This document shows, piece after piece, positions 13,038-26,100 of a stretch of 64,000 nucleotides of DNA. Position numbers and translations under genes: made by a program. The stretch comes from Lathyrus oleraceus (taxonomy: Eukaryota > Streptophyta > Magnoliopsida > Fabales > Fabaceae). Below the pieces are notes generated by a model that saw only the letters and a program-made list of their open reading frames with translations, was not told where the DNA came from and did not search any database. The stretch lies in assembly GCF_024323335.1 (NCBI RefSeq), contig NC_066581.1, forward strand, positions 459,503,197 to 459,567,196. The letters are read 5' to 3'. The stretch's first letter is position 1; each line of letters opens with the position of its first letter.

Positions 13038-13055
13038 CTGGAGCTCGTGATACCA
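13038..13055 (-). other. primer binding site (initiator tRNA-Met type) of the copia element
   Basis: The minus strand reads TGGTATCACGAGCTCC two bases after the LTR end (...CTAGCA). The first eight bases match the complement of the 3' end of initiator tRNA-Met, the usual primer of Ty1/copia elements. Confidence 0.8.
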
Positions 13056-13057
13056 CT

Positions 13058-13553
13058 TGCTAGACGATAGACCTAGATCTAGAAGGAGGGGGGGGGGGTG
13101 AACAAATCTTAAGTTAAAAATTTATTTGAAAATTTAATTTAGAAAATTTTTAGCGTGGAAGCAAGTTTCAAATATTTCCCGGATCTAAAATCATCTAACC
13201 AAACCTACTATTGAAAAGCTCGGATATGCATAATAGTACCAAAAGAATGATAATAATCCACAAGTCAATCAATAACTATTGAGCATAACTAATTTAATAC
13301 TCTACAATAGTAAAAGTCTATCTCCAACAATATCCACACAAAAAAAACTAAGTCAAACAATTTGTCGAACACTTGGTGTGCGAAAAATAAAGTTTGAAAT
13401 TTTATATGGTGTTTGTTATTCTAAGAAATCCAATCACAACGAAATGGTTAGTGATTAATAAATCAAACACAAGATTCAAAATGTAATCAAAATTATGATC
13501 CAAACTATGATGATCTAGTGATCAAAGCAATCAATAATTTGCGAATCAAAAAA

Positions 13554-13588
<35 letters not shown>

Positions 13589-14763
13589 ACAAGGATTTAT
13601 TTAATGCAGTTCCCTAATCGAGCTCGCTATGGGTACGTATGCCCTCAATTTGAATTGATATATTAATATAATAAATCTTACTTTGCAAATGTATGAATAC
13701 AAGAGGTGAGAAATAAAATCCCACAAACCCTAAGTTCATTATTGACTCCAGTACCTCTAAAAACCTTGATCGACGATTGATCAAGTCACCAATAGTTCCG
13801 CTTCAATTCACCTATTATTTCTACTTCCTTGCACGACCTTCTCGTCTCAAGGCTTTCACCCAACTGAATTAATGCCAAGAGCACACATATTGAACCCAAG
13901 ATTTGTCAACACGATCAACTGTTTCATACTTCTCCCTTGCCGGCACACCTAGTCTCAAGGTTTTCACTCGATCGGATTCGAATTGCAAAATCTTGTCAAA
14001 AAACTTCAAACCCTAAAGATTTTGCAGGAAAACCCCAATTCAGTTTTCTTAATTGAATCCCTCAAAGATTGCAACCCAATATTCTTGGTACTACAAACCT
14101 AATTGGACGTTATCAATCCTAATATATATGGCACCCAATCAAAAAATGATTATGTGTAGTTTGATTATGTGTAGTTTGATTATGCGTATGCATGGATTAA
14201 ATTGAAGATGATGAGATACTTTGAAATCATAGATTCATGTAGGTTTTACCCACTCTAGAAACCTTATTAGAGTATGATGCATGTATGGAGTGTTTATATG
14301 CATGGGTGATTTATGGAAAATGTAAAAGTAAAGGAGGATAGAAAAATTTGAAAATTTGAAGACAAATATCGGATAGGTCGACGTATACAGGTTATGTGTC
14401 GACGACTTATTCGATGCATAGGTCGACCTGTCCAAGGTCATGTATCGACCTATGTGAGTTATGTGTTCACTTTGTATCGACCTAAAGACTCGGCACATGA
14501 AACAGAGGCCATATGCTTTAATACAACAACATATATGTTGACCTATAAACTTGATGTGTCGACCTATAACCAAGAAATCTTTTCCATAAGTCGACCTGTA
14601 GTTCTAGGTGTCGACCTATAGCTAGAAAGTTTTTTCATAGATTGACTTATAGTTCTATGTGACGACCTGTACTGATATTTTTCACAAAAATTGATTTTTG
14701 ATGCATGTTTCATACATGTGACCTTTCCCACATTGTTTCCAAATACTTTTATGCTTCCTAATG
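13058..14763 (-). repeat. 5' LTR of the copia element
   Basis: The LTR end (minus strand ...CTAGCA) abuts the PBS. Repeated GTCGACCTAT-like words are scattered between 14375 and 14665, as in several legume copia LTRs. A run of twelve G lies at 13087-13098. The outer boundary is not certain: 14763-14770 reads GTGTCACA, which could belong either to this LTR (start TGTGACA on minus) or to the neighbouring LTR. No genes are present. Confidence 0.6.
13558..13585 (+). repeat. (GA)n microsatellite
   Basis: An uninterrupted run of about 14 AG/GA dinucleotides lies within the copia LTR. This is a simple sequence repeat and is likely length-polymorphic. Confidence 0.95.
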
Positions 14764-16530
14764 TGTCACACCTCGAAAAATGAGGACACGACGCTCGCGG
14801 AGTGCAATCGCACGCTCGCAGGATGGACCGAACAGAGTCGCCACCGAACATTATTTATTACCAAAATGGGAAATGGAAAATGCCGATAAAGGACCTAAAA
14901 GAAAGTATAAGATATGGTCATCGTAACCAATATCAAGGTTCGGGAGTCGGTTACGCAAGGGGAAGGTATTAGCACCCCTCACGCCCGTTGTACTCAATGG
15001 GAATCATTTAGTTAGTTTTGATTTGAATGTTAGCTTATGTTAGTTTCTAATCTTCTACTTATTTGGGATAAAAAAAAGAGAAGAGAAATGTTTTTGAATT
15101 AATGATAGAGGACCTAAAAAGGTTTTCATTATTAAGGGGCAGAAAAGGAACTAAACCTAAATTTTTATTAATGGGCCTTACAAGATTTCACAGTCCTACT
15201 CCTACATATCTCCGGGTGCAATGGCGAATTCAAGGATTACATACTTCTGGATATAAAATGCTTGTTTGTTGTTCGATTTTAGCGAAAGTTATCATGTCTT
15301 AATCAACGAGAAACATTGTTTTACCCAAAACAGATGTGGAGCGGGCGTATACATCACATCGAATGTATTTACAAATAAATATTCGAAAAAATGTCACTTA
15401 TCTAAACTCAACAATTATGGATGAAGAATTTCTTTGCATCATCTTAAAATGTCACTTATTGAGAAAATAATTTGATGTGTTTGATGTATTTTATAGATGA
15501 ATGACAAATGTTTGATGAGAACCAGACCTAAGTCTCTGGATCAATCAATTGGGGTTCCACCAGAATGCTAGATTCCAACGTCCGTTTTTCATTCGAATTA
15601 TTTAAGAAAATTGTTTGGTGGACAACGAGCACTTGATAAGAATCAATTGTTCAAAGAGTTACACCAAAAAGCATGATCCAACAACCCTTATTTTGTCCAA
15701 GTTAAATTTATTGTTTTAAGAACAAAAGAAAACAATGAAGGGTAACCTAAAATACGTGGCTCGAGACCGATCATTCGAGGGTTCCCGCTGGAATGCTAGA
15801 TTCCAATAGTCCTCTTCTTTCGTATTTGTTTAGAAAAATGATTTGAAAATTGCATTTGATTTCAGAAAAGTCAACTCGATGCTTGATCGAGACTTGATTC
15901 ATATGATTTGAGAAAGAATTCATTGATTTCATAAAATTGTGAGGTTTTGAAAACTATCTTGATATTAATCCAAAGCTCATTGTAAGAAGGCCCAAGAGTA
16001 AGCGACGAGACCGAAAACCAAACAAAATAAAAAACGACTGAATTTGGATCCAAATTGTCTTAGAGTGGATTCATGTAAGAATCAACTCTACAAGAAGTCG
16101 AGCAAAAGTTATGCATCTAAACAATTTCTAAACGCTAAATTGGATTTTAGCTCCGTAATTACAACACACTTATGCAATAAAAATTCGAATATTTAAGAAG
16201 ATGTCATGTATAAATAAGCTTTACTTAAAAACCAATTTATGACTTAAATTGAAGTTATTTTGTAAAAATATATTTAGCTATACCTAAATCTAATAGGCAA
16301 AAACAACAACTAGGAGCATTGCTCCGTTTAAAAAGCACCATAGCCCATGAGTAACTAATAAAAATGATCTCAGAAGATAAAGGGCTAGTTTGTTTTAGCT
16401 TTAAAAAAATGGATTTTTTCTTTGTATTTTTGAAAATGAATTTTACAAAAATATTTTTCAAAATATTAAAAGTTTTTCTAAATTTGTTTTTTATAAATTA
16501 AAATATTGAATTGTTCATTCTATAACATAA
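14764..16530 (-). mobile_element. Ogre-like LTR fragment on minus strand (fourth LTR family)
   Basis: Reading the minus strand, 15001 to 14764 holds the signature of the Ogre LTR end. It contains a hairpin with AGTA loop (14984-15001), the GGTGCTAATACCTTCC block inside a second hairpin, AACCGACTCCCGAACC, a PBS-like TGGCGACTCTGTT (14831-14843) and the terminus GAGGTGTGACA. The rest is AT-rich and unlike the other three LTRs. It includes two related blocks, about 240 bp apart, containing AATGCTAGATTCCAA (15566 and 15793). The right boundary is not recognisable and is set where coding similarity to gag-pro begins. No gene is seen. Confidence 0.6.
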
Positions 16531-16865
16531 ATACACATTATTGAAGATCAAAACATAGTCAAAATCACAATTTTTTCAAGAAGTTTTATCTTAAAAGGTC
16601 CTGTTGGTCAGTGGGGGCGTGTGGTAGAGGTCGGCGACAACAAGGGAAGAACTGGTTCGAGGTTCCAGAAGGGCTCATCAACTGTTAGATCTGAGGAGAT
16701 ACAACTCAGCTTCCGTAGCGGAGGGTTCATTCAAGGGAATCAACAACACTTAGTTGTTGTGCTAGAGGACAATGAAGAGGAAGATTGTACCAACTTTGTG
16801 ACGCATGGACAAACATGCAACAATTGGACTGCTGTTGATATTCCTATTATTTTGCATCGATCTAA
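16531..16865 (+). pseudogene. 3' end of gag-pro (first exon) of element C
   Basis: The readable frame contains GQWGRVVEVGDNKGRTG, then an acidic EDNEEEDCTNF stretch, TCNNWTAVDI and the final SK before TAA at 16867. It parallels the end of gag-pro in element B (GWGKMVDLP..., DCDLDNW, INNWTAEEV). The AAGTAATT at the stop provides a splice donor, G/T at 16866-16867, as in B. No catalytic protease residues remain in the visible part. The upstream limit is approximate. Confidence 0.65.
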
Positions 16866-17116
16866 GTAATTTCTTTTATATTCTAAAATCCTTCTCCTAT
16901 GCCTAAGGGAGAAGTGAACATTGTTTGGGCATTTGAAATTGATCATTAATAAAATTAATTTTATTCATCCACATCTTTGATGTTTATTTTTACTTTTTTC
17001 TTATTTCTGAAAATGGTAATCACAAAAAACATAAATAAACAATATAATTGTCCATCTGCATGATATTTGGTCACAGATTCACTTCTCTAAAATCAAAATA
17101 TCAAATCATTATGCAG
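16866..17116 (+). other. predicted intron between pro and RT of element C (251 bp)
   Basis: The donor GTAATT overlaps the gag-pro stop codon. The acceptor is ATGCAG ending at 17116. Joining AA with the first G of the next exon gives one lysine codon and keeps the frame into LVPNPIEYND. The interior is T-rich (TTTATTTTTACTTTTTTC). Ogre elements are known to excise an intron at this place, and element B shows the same arrangement. Confidence 0.75.
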
Positions 17117-20100
17117 GTTGGTTCCTAACCCCATTGAATATAATGATCCTTCTCCTTCTCCAAATTTTGATTTCTCTGTGTTTGAAGCCGAGGAGGAAAG
17201 TGATGTAGAGGTGAGTGAGGAATTGTCTTGTTTTCTTGAGCAAGATGAGAAGATTATTCAGCCGTTTGAAGAGAAGATTGAGCTAGTCACTTGGGTTCTG
17301 AAGATGATGTGAAGGAGGTCAAGATTGGGTCTCGTTTGTGTCCAGATGCTAAGAAGGGGTTGATTGATCTCCTTCGAGAGTATTCAGACGTGTTTGCTTA
17401 GTCCTATCAAGACATGCCTGGGTTGGATTCTGATATTGTGGAGCATAGATTGCCGTTGAAACCAGAATTCCCGCCAGTCAAGCAGAAATTGAGAAGAACG
17501 CATCCTGATATGGTTATGAAGATCAAAGAGGAATCTCAGAAGCAGATTGATGCCAGTTTCCTTGTAACTGCTAAGTATCCGCAATGGGTGGCCAATATTG
17601 TGCTTGTGCTGAAGAAAGATGGAAAAGTCCGCATGTGTGTTGACTATAGAGATTTGAACAAAGCTAGTCCGAAAGATGATTTCCCCCTTCCACATATTGA
17701 TATGTTGGTAGACAACACTGCTAAATTCAAAGTCTTTTCGTTTATGGATGGATTTTCCGGATATAATCAGACTAAGATGGCACCCGAGGATATGGAGAAG
17801 ACCACATTCATTACACCCTGGGGAATATTCTGTTATAGAGTGATGCCTTTCTGTCTAAAGAATGCTGGTGCAACTCACCAGAGAGTAATGACTACTCGTT
17901 TTCATGATATGATGCATAAGGAGATTGAATTTTATGTTGATGACATGATTGCTAAATCGATTGATGAAGAAGAACATGTTGAGCATTTGTTGAAGCTATT
18001 CCAGCGTTTGAGGAAGTATAAACTCCGCTTGAATCCCAATAAGCTTACTTTTGGTGTTCGTTCTGGTAAGTTGTTGGGATTTATTGTCAGCGAGAAGGGT
18101 ATTGAAGTTGATCCTGCCAAGGTCAAAGCAATCCAAGAGATGCCTGCGCCCAAAACTGAGAAGCAAGTCAGAGGTTTTCTTGGCCGCTTGAATTATATTT
18201 CTAGATTCATTTCCCACATGACTGCCACATGTGCGCCTATATTCAAGATTCTTCGGAAAGACCAGTCTTGTGATTGGACCAAAGACTGCCAGAAAGCGTT
18301 TGATAGTACCAAAGAGTATAAACTTGAGCCTCCAATTTTGTCTCCGCCTGTTGAAGGAAGACCGTTGATCATGTATTTGACTGTGCTAGAAGATAGTATG
18401 GGTTGTATTCTTGGTCAACAAGATGAGACTAGGAAGAAAGAATTTGCAATCTACTACCTCAGTAAGAAATTCACCGACTGTGAGACTCGGTATTCAATGC
18501 TTGAGAAGACTTGTTGCGCATTGTCTTGGGCTTCTAAGCATCTACGCCAATATATCTTGAATCATACCACTTGGCTGATATCCAAAATGGATCCAATCAA
18601 GTATATATTTGAGAAGCCTGCCTTAACTGGGAGAATTGCCCGTTGGCAGATGTTGTTATCAGAGTATGATATCGAATACCGATCTCAGAAAGCGATCAAG
18701 GGTAGTATCTTGGCTGACCATTTGGCTCACCAACCAATTGAAGATTACCAGTCAATACAGTATGATTTTCTTGATGAAGAGATTTTGTACTTAAAAATGA
18801 AAGATTGTGATGAACCATTGCTTGAAGAAGGGCTAGAACCTGGTTCTCGTTGGGGCATGGTACTTGATGGAGCTGTTAATCAATATGGAAATGGCATTGG
18901 GGCAGCGATTATTACTCCTCAAGGAACGCACCTACCATTTACAGCTAGACTGACTTTCAAGTGTACAAACAACATGGCAGAATATGAAGCTTGTATCATG
19001 GGGCTTGAAGAGACCATGAATCTCAGAATCAAGTATTTTGATGTCTTTGGTGATTCGGCTTTGGTTGTGAATCAGATCAAAGGAGAATGGGAGATGAATT
19101 AACCCGGTTTAATACCGTATAAAGATTATGTGAGGAGGATTCAACTTTCTTTACCAAGGTTGAATTTCATCATATCCCTCGAGATGAAAACCGGATGGCA
19201 GATGCTCTTGCAACGTTTGCATCAATGCTTGTAGTGAAGTATTGGAATGAAGTTCCTAATTTATCTATGATGCATCTTGATAGGCCAGCTCATGTGTTTG
19301 CTGTTGAAGAAATCAAAGACGAGAAGCCGTGGTATTACGACATCAAATGTTTCCTCCAAAGTCAGATTTACCCGCCTGGGCATCTTTGAAAGATAAGAAG
19401 ACTTTGAGAAGATTAGCCGGTAATTTCTACTTGAATGGTGATATACTGTACAAGAGAAACTTCGACATGGTTTTGCTCAGATGTGTGGATATACACGAAG
19501 CAAACTTGTTGATGACCGAAGTGCATGAAGGTTCCTTTGGTACTCATTCCAATGGACATACAATGGCGAAGAAGATGTTGCGAGCAGGTTACTATTGGCT
19601 AACAATGGAATCTGATTGTTGCATGTTTGTGAAGAAATGCCACAAGTGTCAAATTTATGCTGATAAGATTCATGTTCCTCCGACACTATTGAATGTTATC
19701 TCTTCCCCATGGCCCTTCTCCATGTGGGAAATTGATATGATTAGGATGATTAAGCCCAAACCTTCGAATGGACATCGTTTAATTTTAGTGGCAATTGACT
19801 ACTTCACAAAATGGGTTGAAGCAGCATTGTATGCAAATGTGACCAAGCAAGTTGTTGTAAGGTTTATCAAGAATCAGATCATATGCCGTAATGGTGTGCC
19901 AAGTAAGATCATTACTAATAATGGATCAAACTTGAATAACAATATGGTGGAAGCTCTTTGCAAGGACTTCAAGATTGCACATCATAGATCTTCTCCCTAC
20001 AGTCCTAGGATGAATGGGGTTGTTGAACCTGCGAACAAGAACATCAAGAAGATTATCCAGAAGATGGTTGTCAGGTATAAGGATTGGCATGAGATGCTCC

Positions 20101-20576
20101 CATTTGCTTTGCATGGGTACCGTACATCCGTTTGTACTTCAACAGGGGCAACCCCTTTATCTCTTGTTTATGGAATGGAAGTAGTGCTCCCCGTAGAGGT
20201 TGAGATTCCTTCGTTGCGTGTGCTCATGGAAGCCAAGTTGAATGAAGCTGAATGGTGTCAGACCAGGTTTGATAAGCTGAATTTGATTGAAGAGAAGAGA
20301 TTGGGTGCCATGTGTCATGGTCAGTTATATCAACAGAGAATGAAGAAAGCTTTTGATAAGAAGGTCAAATCTCGTGTGCTCAGAGAAGGTGACCTTGTGC
20401 TTAAGAAGATATTATCGTTCAAGCCAGATTCCAGAGGAAAATGGACTCCCAATTATGAAGGCCCATATGTTGTCAAGAGAGCCTTTTCAGGCGGCACATT
20501 GATTCTTACAACTATGGATGGTGAAGAGTTCACTCATCCTGTGAACGCATATGCAGTTCAGAAATACTTCGCCTAA
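17117..20576 (+). pseudogene. pol of element C (RT, two RNase H domains, integrase), disabled
   Basis: The frame shows RT (KVRMCVDYRDLN; catalytic YVDD near 17933), the gypsy RNase H (YYLSKKFTDCETRYS), an archaeal-type second RNase H (VLDGAVN, NNMAEYEAC, FGDSALVVNQ) and integrase with a HHCC finger and GPYVV. Breaks are a one-base loss near 17289, a TGG-to-TAG stop at 17399-17401 and a CAA-to-TAA type stop at 19100-19102. Frameshifts follow near 19150 and 19376. The second catalytic Asp of the integrase is Asn (ITNNGSN). Protein similarity to element B is high but clearly that of another family. It ends with QKYFA and TAA. Confidence 0.92.
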
Positions 20577-23095
20577 AAAAGAAAAGAACAACTCTCTAAG
20601 TTCAAAACCCGCAAGGGCGGCTTAGGCAAAAATGAGCGTCTCGGTGGATTGAAAACCCGAAAGTGTGATCCAGGTAAAAATTAGAGATATAAAAACAGAA
20701 AAGAATTTCCCGATAAGTTGAGTACCCCACCTTGGGGAAACTTATGCAAAAATTAGGGATTATGGCAAGTAACTGCATTCTGCTGATCTTCAGTGTTTTG
20801 AAGACTTGTTTGAGCACAAGGGCTGACCTCGGTTCATCTCCAGCAGCATTCAAAAGCATAGTGGATGCCAGGATTTGGTAGAAGGATTAAGCATCATTTG
20901 TATTCAATGTAACCCTTTTCCATGTAAATTGCCATTTTCAACTTTGTAAAATCCATGGAGTCTTGTCATTTACAGACTACCATTTCATTAAATAAAGTTG
21001 AGCTTTTATCCAATTGTTTCTACTCTTATTTACTTCAGCCAATAATTTTAAATTTTTATTATGATCATTTTGAAATTAAATTTTTAAATCAAAATCAAGC
21101 TTTCTTAAATATATAAAAGCAAGAACTTTTCCAAAGCAAGTAAAAAGAATATCAACAGCATTTCAATGAAAAGCAAGTCTTTAAGTGCGAAGCATCTGAG
21201 GTTCCCCAAGCAGTAACTCTTCGGGTATCTCTAGACATTAGTATTGACTCATTTCCTCAGTAGAGTGTTGTTGTCCCCAGCTAGCGGATTCAGTTCCCCG
21301 ATAGAGTGTTTGATCCCCCAGTGGAGCTTCTTTCTTTTTCCCATCTGAGTTGGTTGATTCATATACTCTGTGGCTTATTATTTTCCAATGAAGTCGCCAA
21401 GATGTTTGTACATCCCAGTGGAGTTTCTTTCTCCATCCCTACGCAGAGTTTCGGCCTTCCTAGTGGATTCGTATTTCCTCAGCAGGTAAATCATCATCAG
21501 AAGATGTGTTGATCTTCCCCAGTAGATCGCTTTGGTGTCCCCACCAATCGTTTCATCTTTGCTCCCAGTCAGAGTTTCTTCCTAGTTTCTGAGCGGCTTT
21601 TTTTTGTTCCTCCCCAGTAGGGTTGTCTCCCATTTTTATGGTGTTGCCCTAAAATTCCAAACAGTTTGGATGTTTTATCCTTAGCAGATCTCCTTCCAGC
21701 CAGGGTTGAGCCTTTGGGATGATGATCTCTCTGTTCTCCAGCAGTTTGTCTCCATGATTTTGTGGATTGACCGAGGATTGTACTGGTGGTTCAAATTCTT
21801 TGCGACACCTCTGTAATCCTTGATTTGTTCGTCTTAACCTATGACGGGTTTTCTTCTCCTTGTTGGTTTTCTTCCCAGTAACCAGTAGTCATATATCCTA
21901 CTCTTCTTCTGTGCAGAGTCAATCCTTGATATGTTCACTCTAACCGGTGACAAATTTACTCTTCTTTGGTATTCTACCCAGTAACTAATAGATGTCATCC
22001 CTTCTTTTATTCCCCTTTTCAGAGTCTATCCTTGATATGTTCACTTTAGCCGGTGACGGATTTTCTCTTTGATTGGTCTTCTACCGAGTAACCGATAGTT
22101 GTAAATCCTACTTTGTCCCCTCGCAGAGTCAATCCTTGATATGTTCATCCTAACCGGTGTCGGATTTTTCTCTTCGACGGTTTTCTATCCAGCTTTCGAT
22201 GGATGTAATTCCCCCTTTTTGTTCAGTTGGTATATCCTTGATATGTTCATCCTATCCGATGACGGGTATCCTCCTTGACATCCCCAGGCAAGTCTATCCT
22301 TGATATGTTCATCTTAACCAATGACAGATTTTCTTCCCTGTCAGGTTTATCCTTGAGATGTTCATCCTAACCGATGACGGATACTCTCACCTTTCGGTCT
22401 TCTACCCAGTAACTGGTAGTTGTAAATCCTATTTTCTGCAGTTTTTCCCAGCAAGGTTATTCTTACCCAGTAACCGGTAATGAATATTCCTCCTGGCTTT
22501 TCCTCAGCGAGTCATCCTTGATATGTCATATTAACCGGTGACGGATGTCCTCTTTGTCAGATCTTTATTATCTCCTTACCTAGTAACAGGTGGTAGATAA
22601 TGGATTTCTGCTCCTCCTGTGTTGAATTTTTATATTCTCCCCAGTCGAGTCGAGTGTGCGTTTTCCTTATGTGAAATCGTTGTTCCCCTGCATGAATTGA
22701 ATATTTAAGTCTTATCCTAACTTATTTGTATCCCCCTGTAGATGTTGTTTTTCCCCGGCTGAGTCTTTCCATTTTGTAAGGAATTCCTCGAGTTCCCCAG
22801 TAGTTTTAAGTGGTAGCCTGGCCTACGCATAACTCCTTTTATCTCCCCAGAGTCTCTGTCTCCCTAGTGAGTTTTCCTTATGGAATGCATGGCGCTCCTG
22901 CGGACTTTCGGTCTCTCTGATTTCTTTTCCTTTGTGGCAATATTTCCCCACAGAGCATTAACTTTTGCATTCATATCATATGCATCATGAGGTCTCTTAG
23001 GGATCAAAATTTGTTTCTCTATGTTGTTATTTAAGCCCATTCTACTGAGTCGAGCCGAAGATTTTAACCTTCACCTCCTCAGTTAGAATGTCCTT
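20577..23095 (+). other. 3' UTR of element C with minisatellite-like repeats
   Basis: Right after pol come paired arms separated by GAAAACC-type linkers (CTAAG/CTTAG, TGGATT/GATCCA, ATAAGTT/AACTTAT with inner CCCC/GGGG) up to about 20760. From 21830 to about 22620 a unit of roughly 100-120 bp recurs about seven times. It contains TCCTTGATATGTTCATCC, an ACCGGTGACGGA-like word and a CTACCCAGTAACCGGTAG-like inverted repeat. The region 21100-22400 is colinear with the 1.2 kb satellite monomer downstream. No gene is present. Confidence 0.75.
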
Positions 23096-23108
23096 AAATA
23101 GGGGCAGC
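23096..23108 (+). other. polypurine tract of element C
   Basis: AAATAGGGGCAGC lies immediately before the LTR start TGTAAGACCCC. It shares the AATAGGGGCAGC core with elements A and B. Confidence 0.85.
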
Positions 23109-26100
23109 TGTAAGACCCCAATTTTGACCCTAAGGTCCCTCATGCATTTCATCATAAGCTTTAGCATTAGGATCATACCCTGGCGTCCTCCTTACCCCTC
23201 TTTCATTGGGTTTGTTTTGGGAGAGATCACCAAGAATTTTGTGATTATAGCATACTTGTATATTATCATTTCACTAACCAAAATACAAAAAATATGTCTT
23301 TGTAGTTGTCTAACTCTTTTGTAGGTAGGGCATGATCTCCTTGATTCATTAATCACATCTAGGGTTTGAGACCCTCATGAACAAAGAGCACAATAAAGAA
23401 TTGATTCAAGAATGGTTATGAGCATCATATATGAGACCCATTTATTCCTACATGTTATATTGATCAAGTTTGCTTCAAGAGTTTGAGGGTGATTTGCCTT
23501 GGAAACCCTAGTTTGATTGGGTATCTTGAGTAACTTCTCCAACAATCTATCTCACCAATTGATCAAATGTATCAAGGGACACCTCAAATTTCATCATCTT
23601 ATGCATATATGATCTACCATGATCCTATAAAGTCAAGAGAATTGAAGATTAGCAAGTTAGTTGATGGTGGTTGGCCAGATGAATTCATTAGATCAAAACT
23701 GGGTCTCCCTAGACCCAATCTCCTACAATTTTAACCATATGAAAATGATTCCAAGAGAAACATTACTCTAAATGACATTATGAACAACTTTCATGTTGAG
23801 ACCTAGAGCCAGTTTTGCTTGAAAATCATTTTCTATGTTGAAACATTATAGGTCATTTTGTCTAAACCCTAATTTGAAAGTCAACTTCCCAAGGCCATAA
23901 CTTGCTCAATTTTTATGAGATGAAATATTTAAAAGTTGAACAACCAAATTCAATGTGTCTACTTCAACTTTTAAGTTTGTAGTGGGAGCAAATTCAACTT
24001 CTTTGAACATGTGATATGAGGCTACATTATAGGTCACTTTTGACCTATACCATTGATCAAGTGATTTTTCCAAACATCAAAAATGCATAACTCTATCATT
24101 TCAAATCCAAATGACATGAAATTGGGGACAATTTTGAAGTTCTTTGAGAGAGATACAACTTTGATGAAGACTTTTTTCTCATTTGAAGCTCCCATATAAA
24201 GTTAAGGAAGGTGGAATATTGAGGCATATGGCTTGACACTTCGAAAAATTTTTATATGTCAAATTTTTCCAAACTTTCACCTCAAATATCTCCAAGTTCC
24301 AAGCTCAAAATTAAAAATTGTTCAACATCAAACTTGTTCCTCTTGATCTCATCTTTCCAAAGAGCTAAAGTTCATGCATTTTGGATGAGAAATACATAGG
24401 TTGTGCATAGCTTAAACAGGCTGATATCATTTATCATGGATCAATCTTCAAGTGACATACATGTACCTTGCAATCCAATCCATCTCCAAAGCATCTGATC
24501 ATTCATTTTTACTTTCAAACCATCATTCCATGGGCCTATGCGCGCCCATGCTGTATGGCATCATCATTTTGCCAAATTTGGAAAGTGGAAAGAGTGTGCA
24601 AATATCATTTGATTTCTCTATAAATTGAGGCCCTTATGCTCAGAGTTCACACACACCTTCCGCCAGCTTTGAATCCCCATTGAAAAAACCTCTACTTTGA
24701 GAGGATAACCTTGATAAATTCATTTGAATTTGAGCTTGAATCTCCACTATTTTGGAATTCCATTCTCCAGGAATCCAATGCTTTTAAGCCTTTCCATTCT
24801 TCTCCTACAAGCAATTGAAGTGAAGCCAAGCACGATTCAGATCAAGATCTAGCAAGCTCAGACCTCCATTGAAGGTAATTTGCAGAAAATTTAATCTCTT
24901 CGATTCTCCTTGATTCTTACTCAATTCCATTGATTCTTGAGTTGTCTGAAGTCCTACCAACGTAGGCAAGAAGATTGAGTTGCTTTGAGGCCAAATCGAA
25001 GCAACTCAGATCATGAACCTCATTTTTCAATTCCGCATATCTCTCAATATATTTGGAATTGGGTGAATTGGAGGTGATATTCGTGCTCAGTGATGTTTTC
25101 TCTTTAAAATTATGTCCCTGTTTATTATTTTGGTGATGGTTCATCTTGACCAATCCGGTGGAGCTCACCGGAGCTCTAGCTTCGGCGATGAGGTGTCTCA
25201 CCTCTGAACCACTTGATCCAAGTCCCACGTTATAATCTGGAGCGTTGATGTTGATTACTTCATTTGCCACGCGGTTGACTAGGAAATTGGTGGAACGTGT
25301 GTTGTGGATCATCAGAGCTACCACCTCAATTAATGAGGGAGATCTGATGGTCCACGTATTTTTGCATTTTCTGAATTTTATTTTAATTCCATTTTCTTTA
25401 ATAATTCATAATAAATTTAATATTGATCCAAAAAATATGGGACTTTCACAAAAAAAAATTCAAATATTTTTCTCTTTCATATTCTGAATTAAAATTATTT
25501 TTTGGATCATTATTAATATTTTTCATGAATTAAATGATTTTTCATTTGTTTTTAATTGTTTAAAAATATTTTCAAGTGTCCAAAAATTATGAAATTTTTT
25601 CTACAAGGTCCTTTGACCTTGTTTGACCTATGATAAATCTCATGGCCATTTATTTGGTGTTTTGATGAGATTTTAGGATTTGGACAAAACATATTTAAAT
25701 TTAATGCATTATTTTCTTATTTTTAATTGAATAAATGCAATTTTAATTATCTTGACCATTTGTATTGACTTAATTGAGTTTCTATTTTGTTGTTGGGTCT
25801 TGATCAAGGTTGATTTGACTTTGTCAAGTTAATATTATTGGATTTAGGGGATTGATGGAATGTACATTCCATCTCCCAAAATTGAATGAATAATATTAAT
25901 TTGGTAAAAGTCATCCTTTGACCAATTTGTGATCTCATTCATCCCTTTCGCTCTTCATCTAATTCCCCTTCTTCATGCATTCATTTTCAATTGGCCAATG
26001 ACATCTCAAAGTCCTAATGCTAGTTGATTGAAAGATTAACATGAGTATGGATGAGATTAGGCCACATCTTTGCATATTTTTTGTGTGTGGTATGTTTAAT

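Larger units (their letters stand above)
11758..14763 (-). mobile_element. Ty1/copia retrotransposon, 5' part (gag, PBS, 5' LTR)
   Basis: On the minus strand the order is LTR (14763 down to 13058), primer binding site complementary to initiator tRNA-Met, then a gag-like region ending where another LTR is inserted at 11757/11758. The tRNA-iMet type PBS and the gag sequence (a UBN2-like fold followed by a zinc knuckle) point to Ty1/copia, probably the SIRE/Maximus group of legumes. That group assignment is an inference. The remaining pol would lie to the left of the inserted LTRs, outside the window. Confidence 0.75.

Noticed and set aside
24917..25324. 135-codon minus-strand frame in the LTR of element C
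   Set aside because: It has no recognisable domain and sits in the leader/intron-like part of the LTR. A long frame here is compatible with chance.
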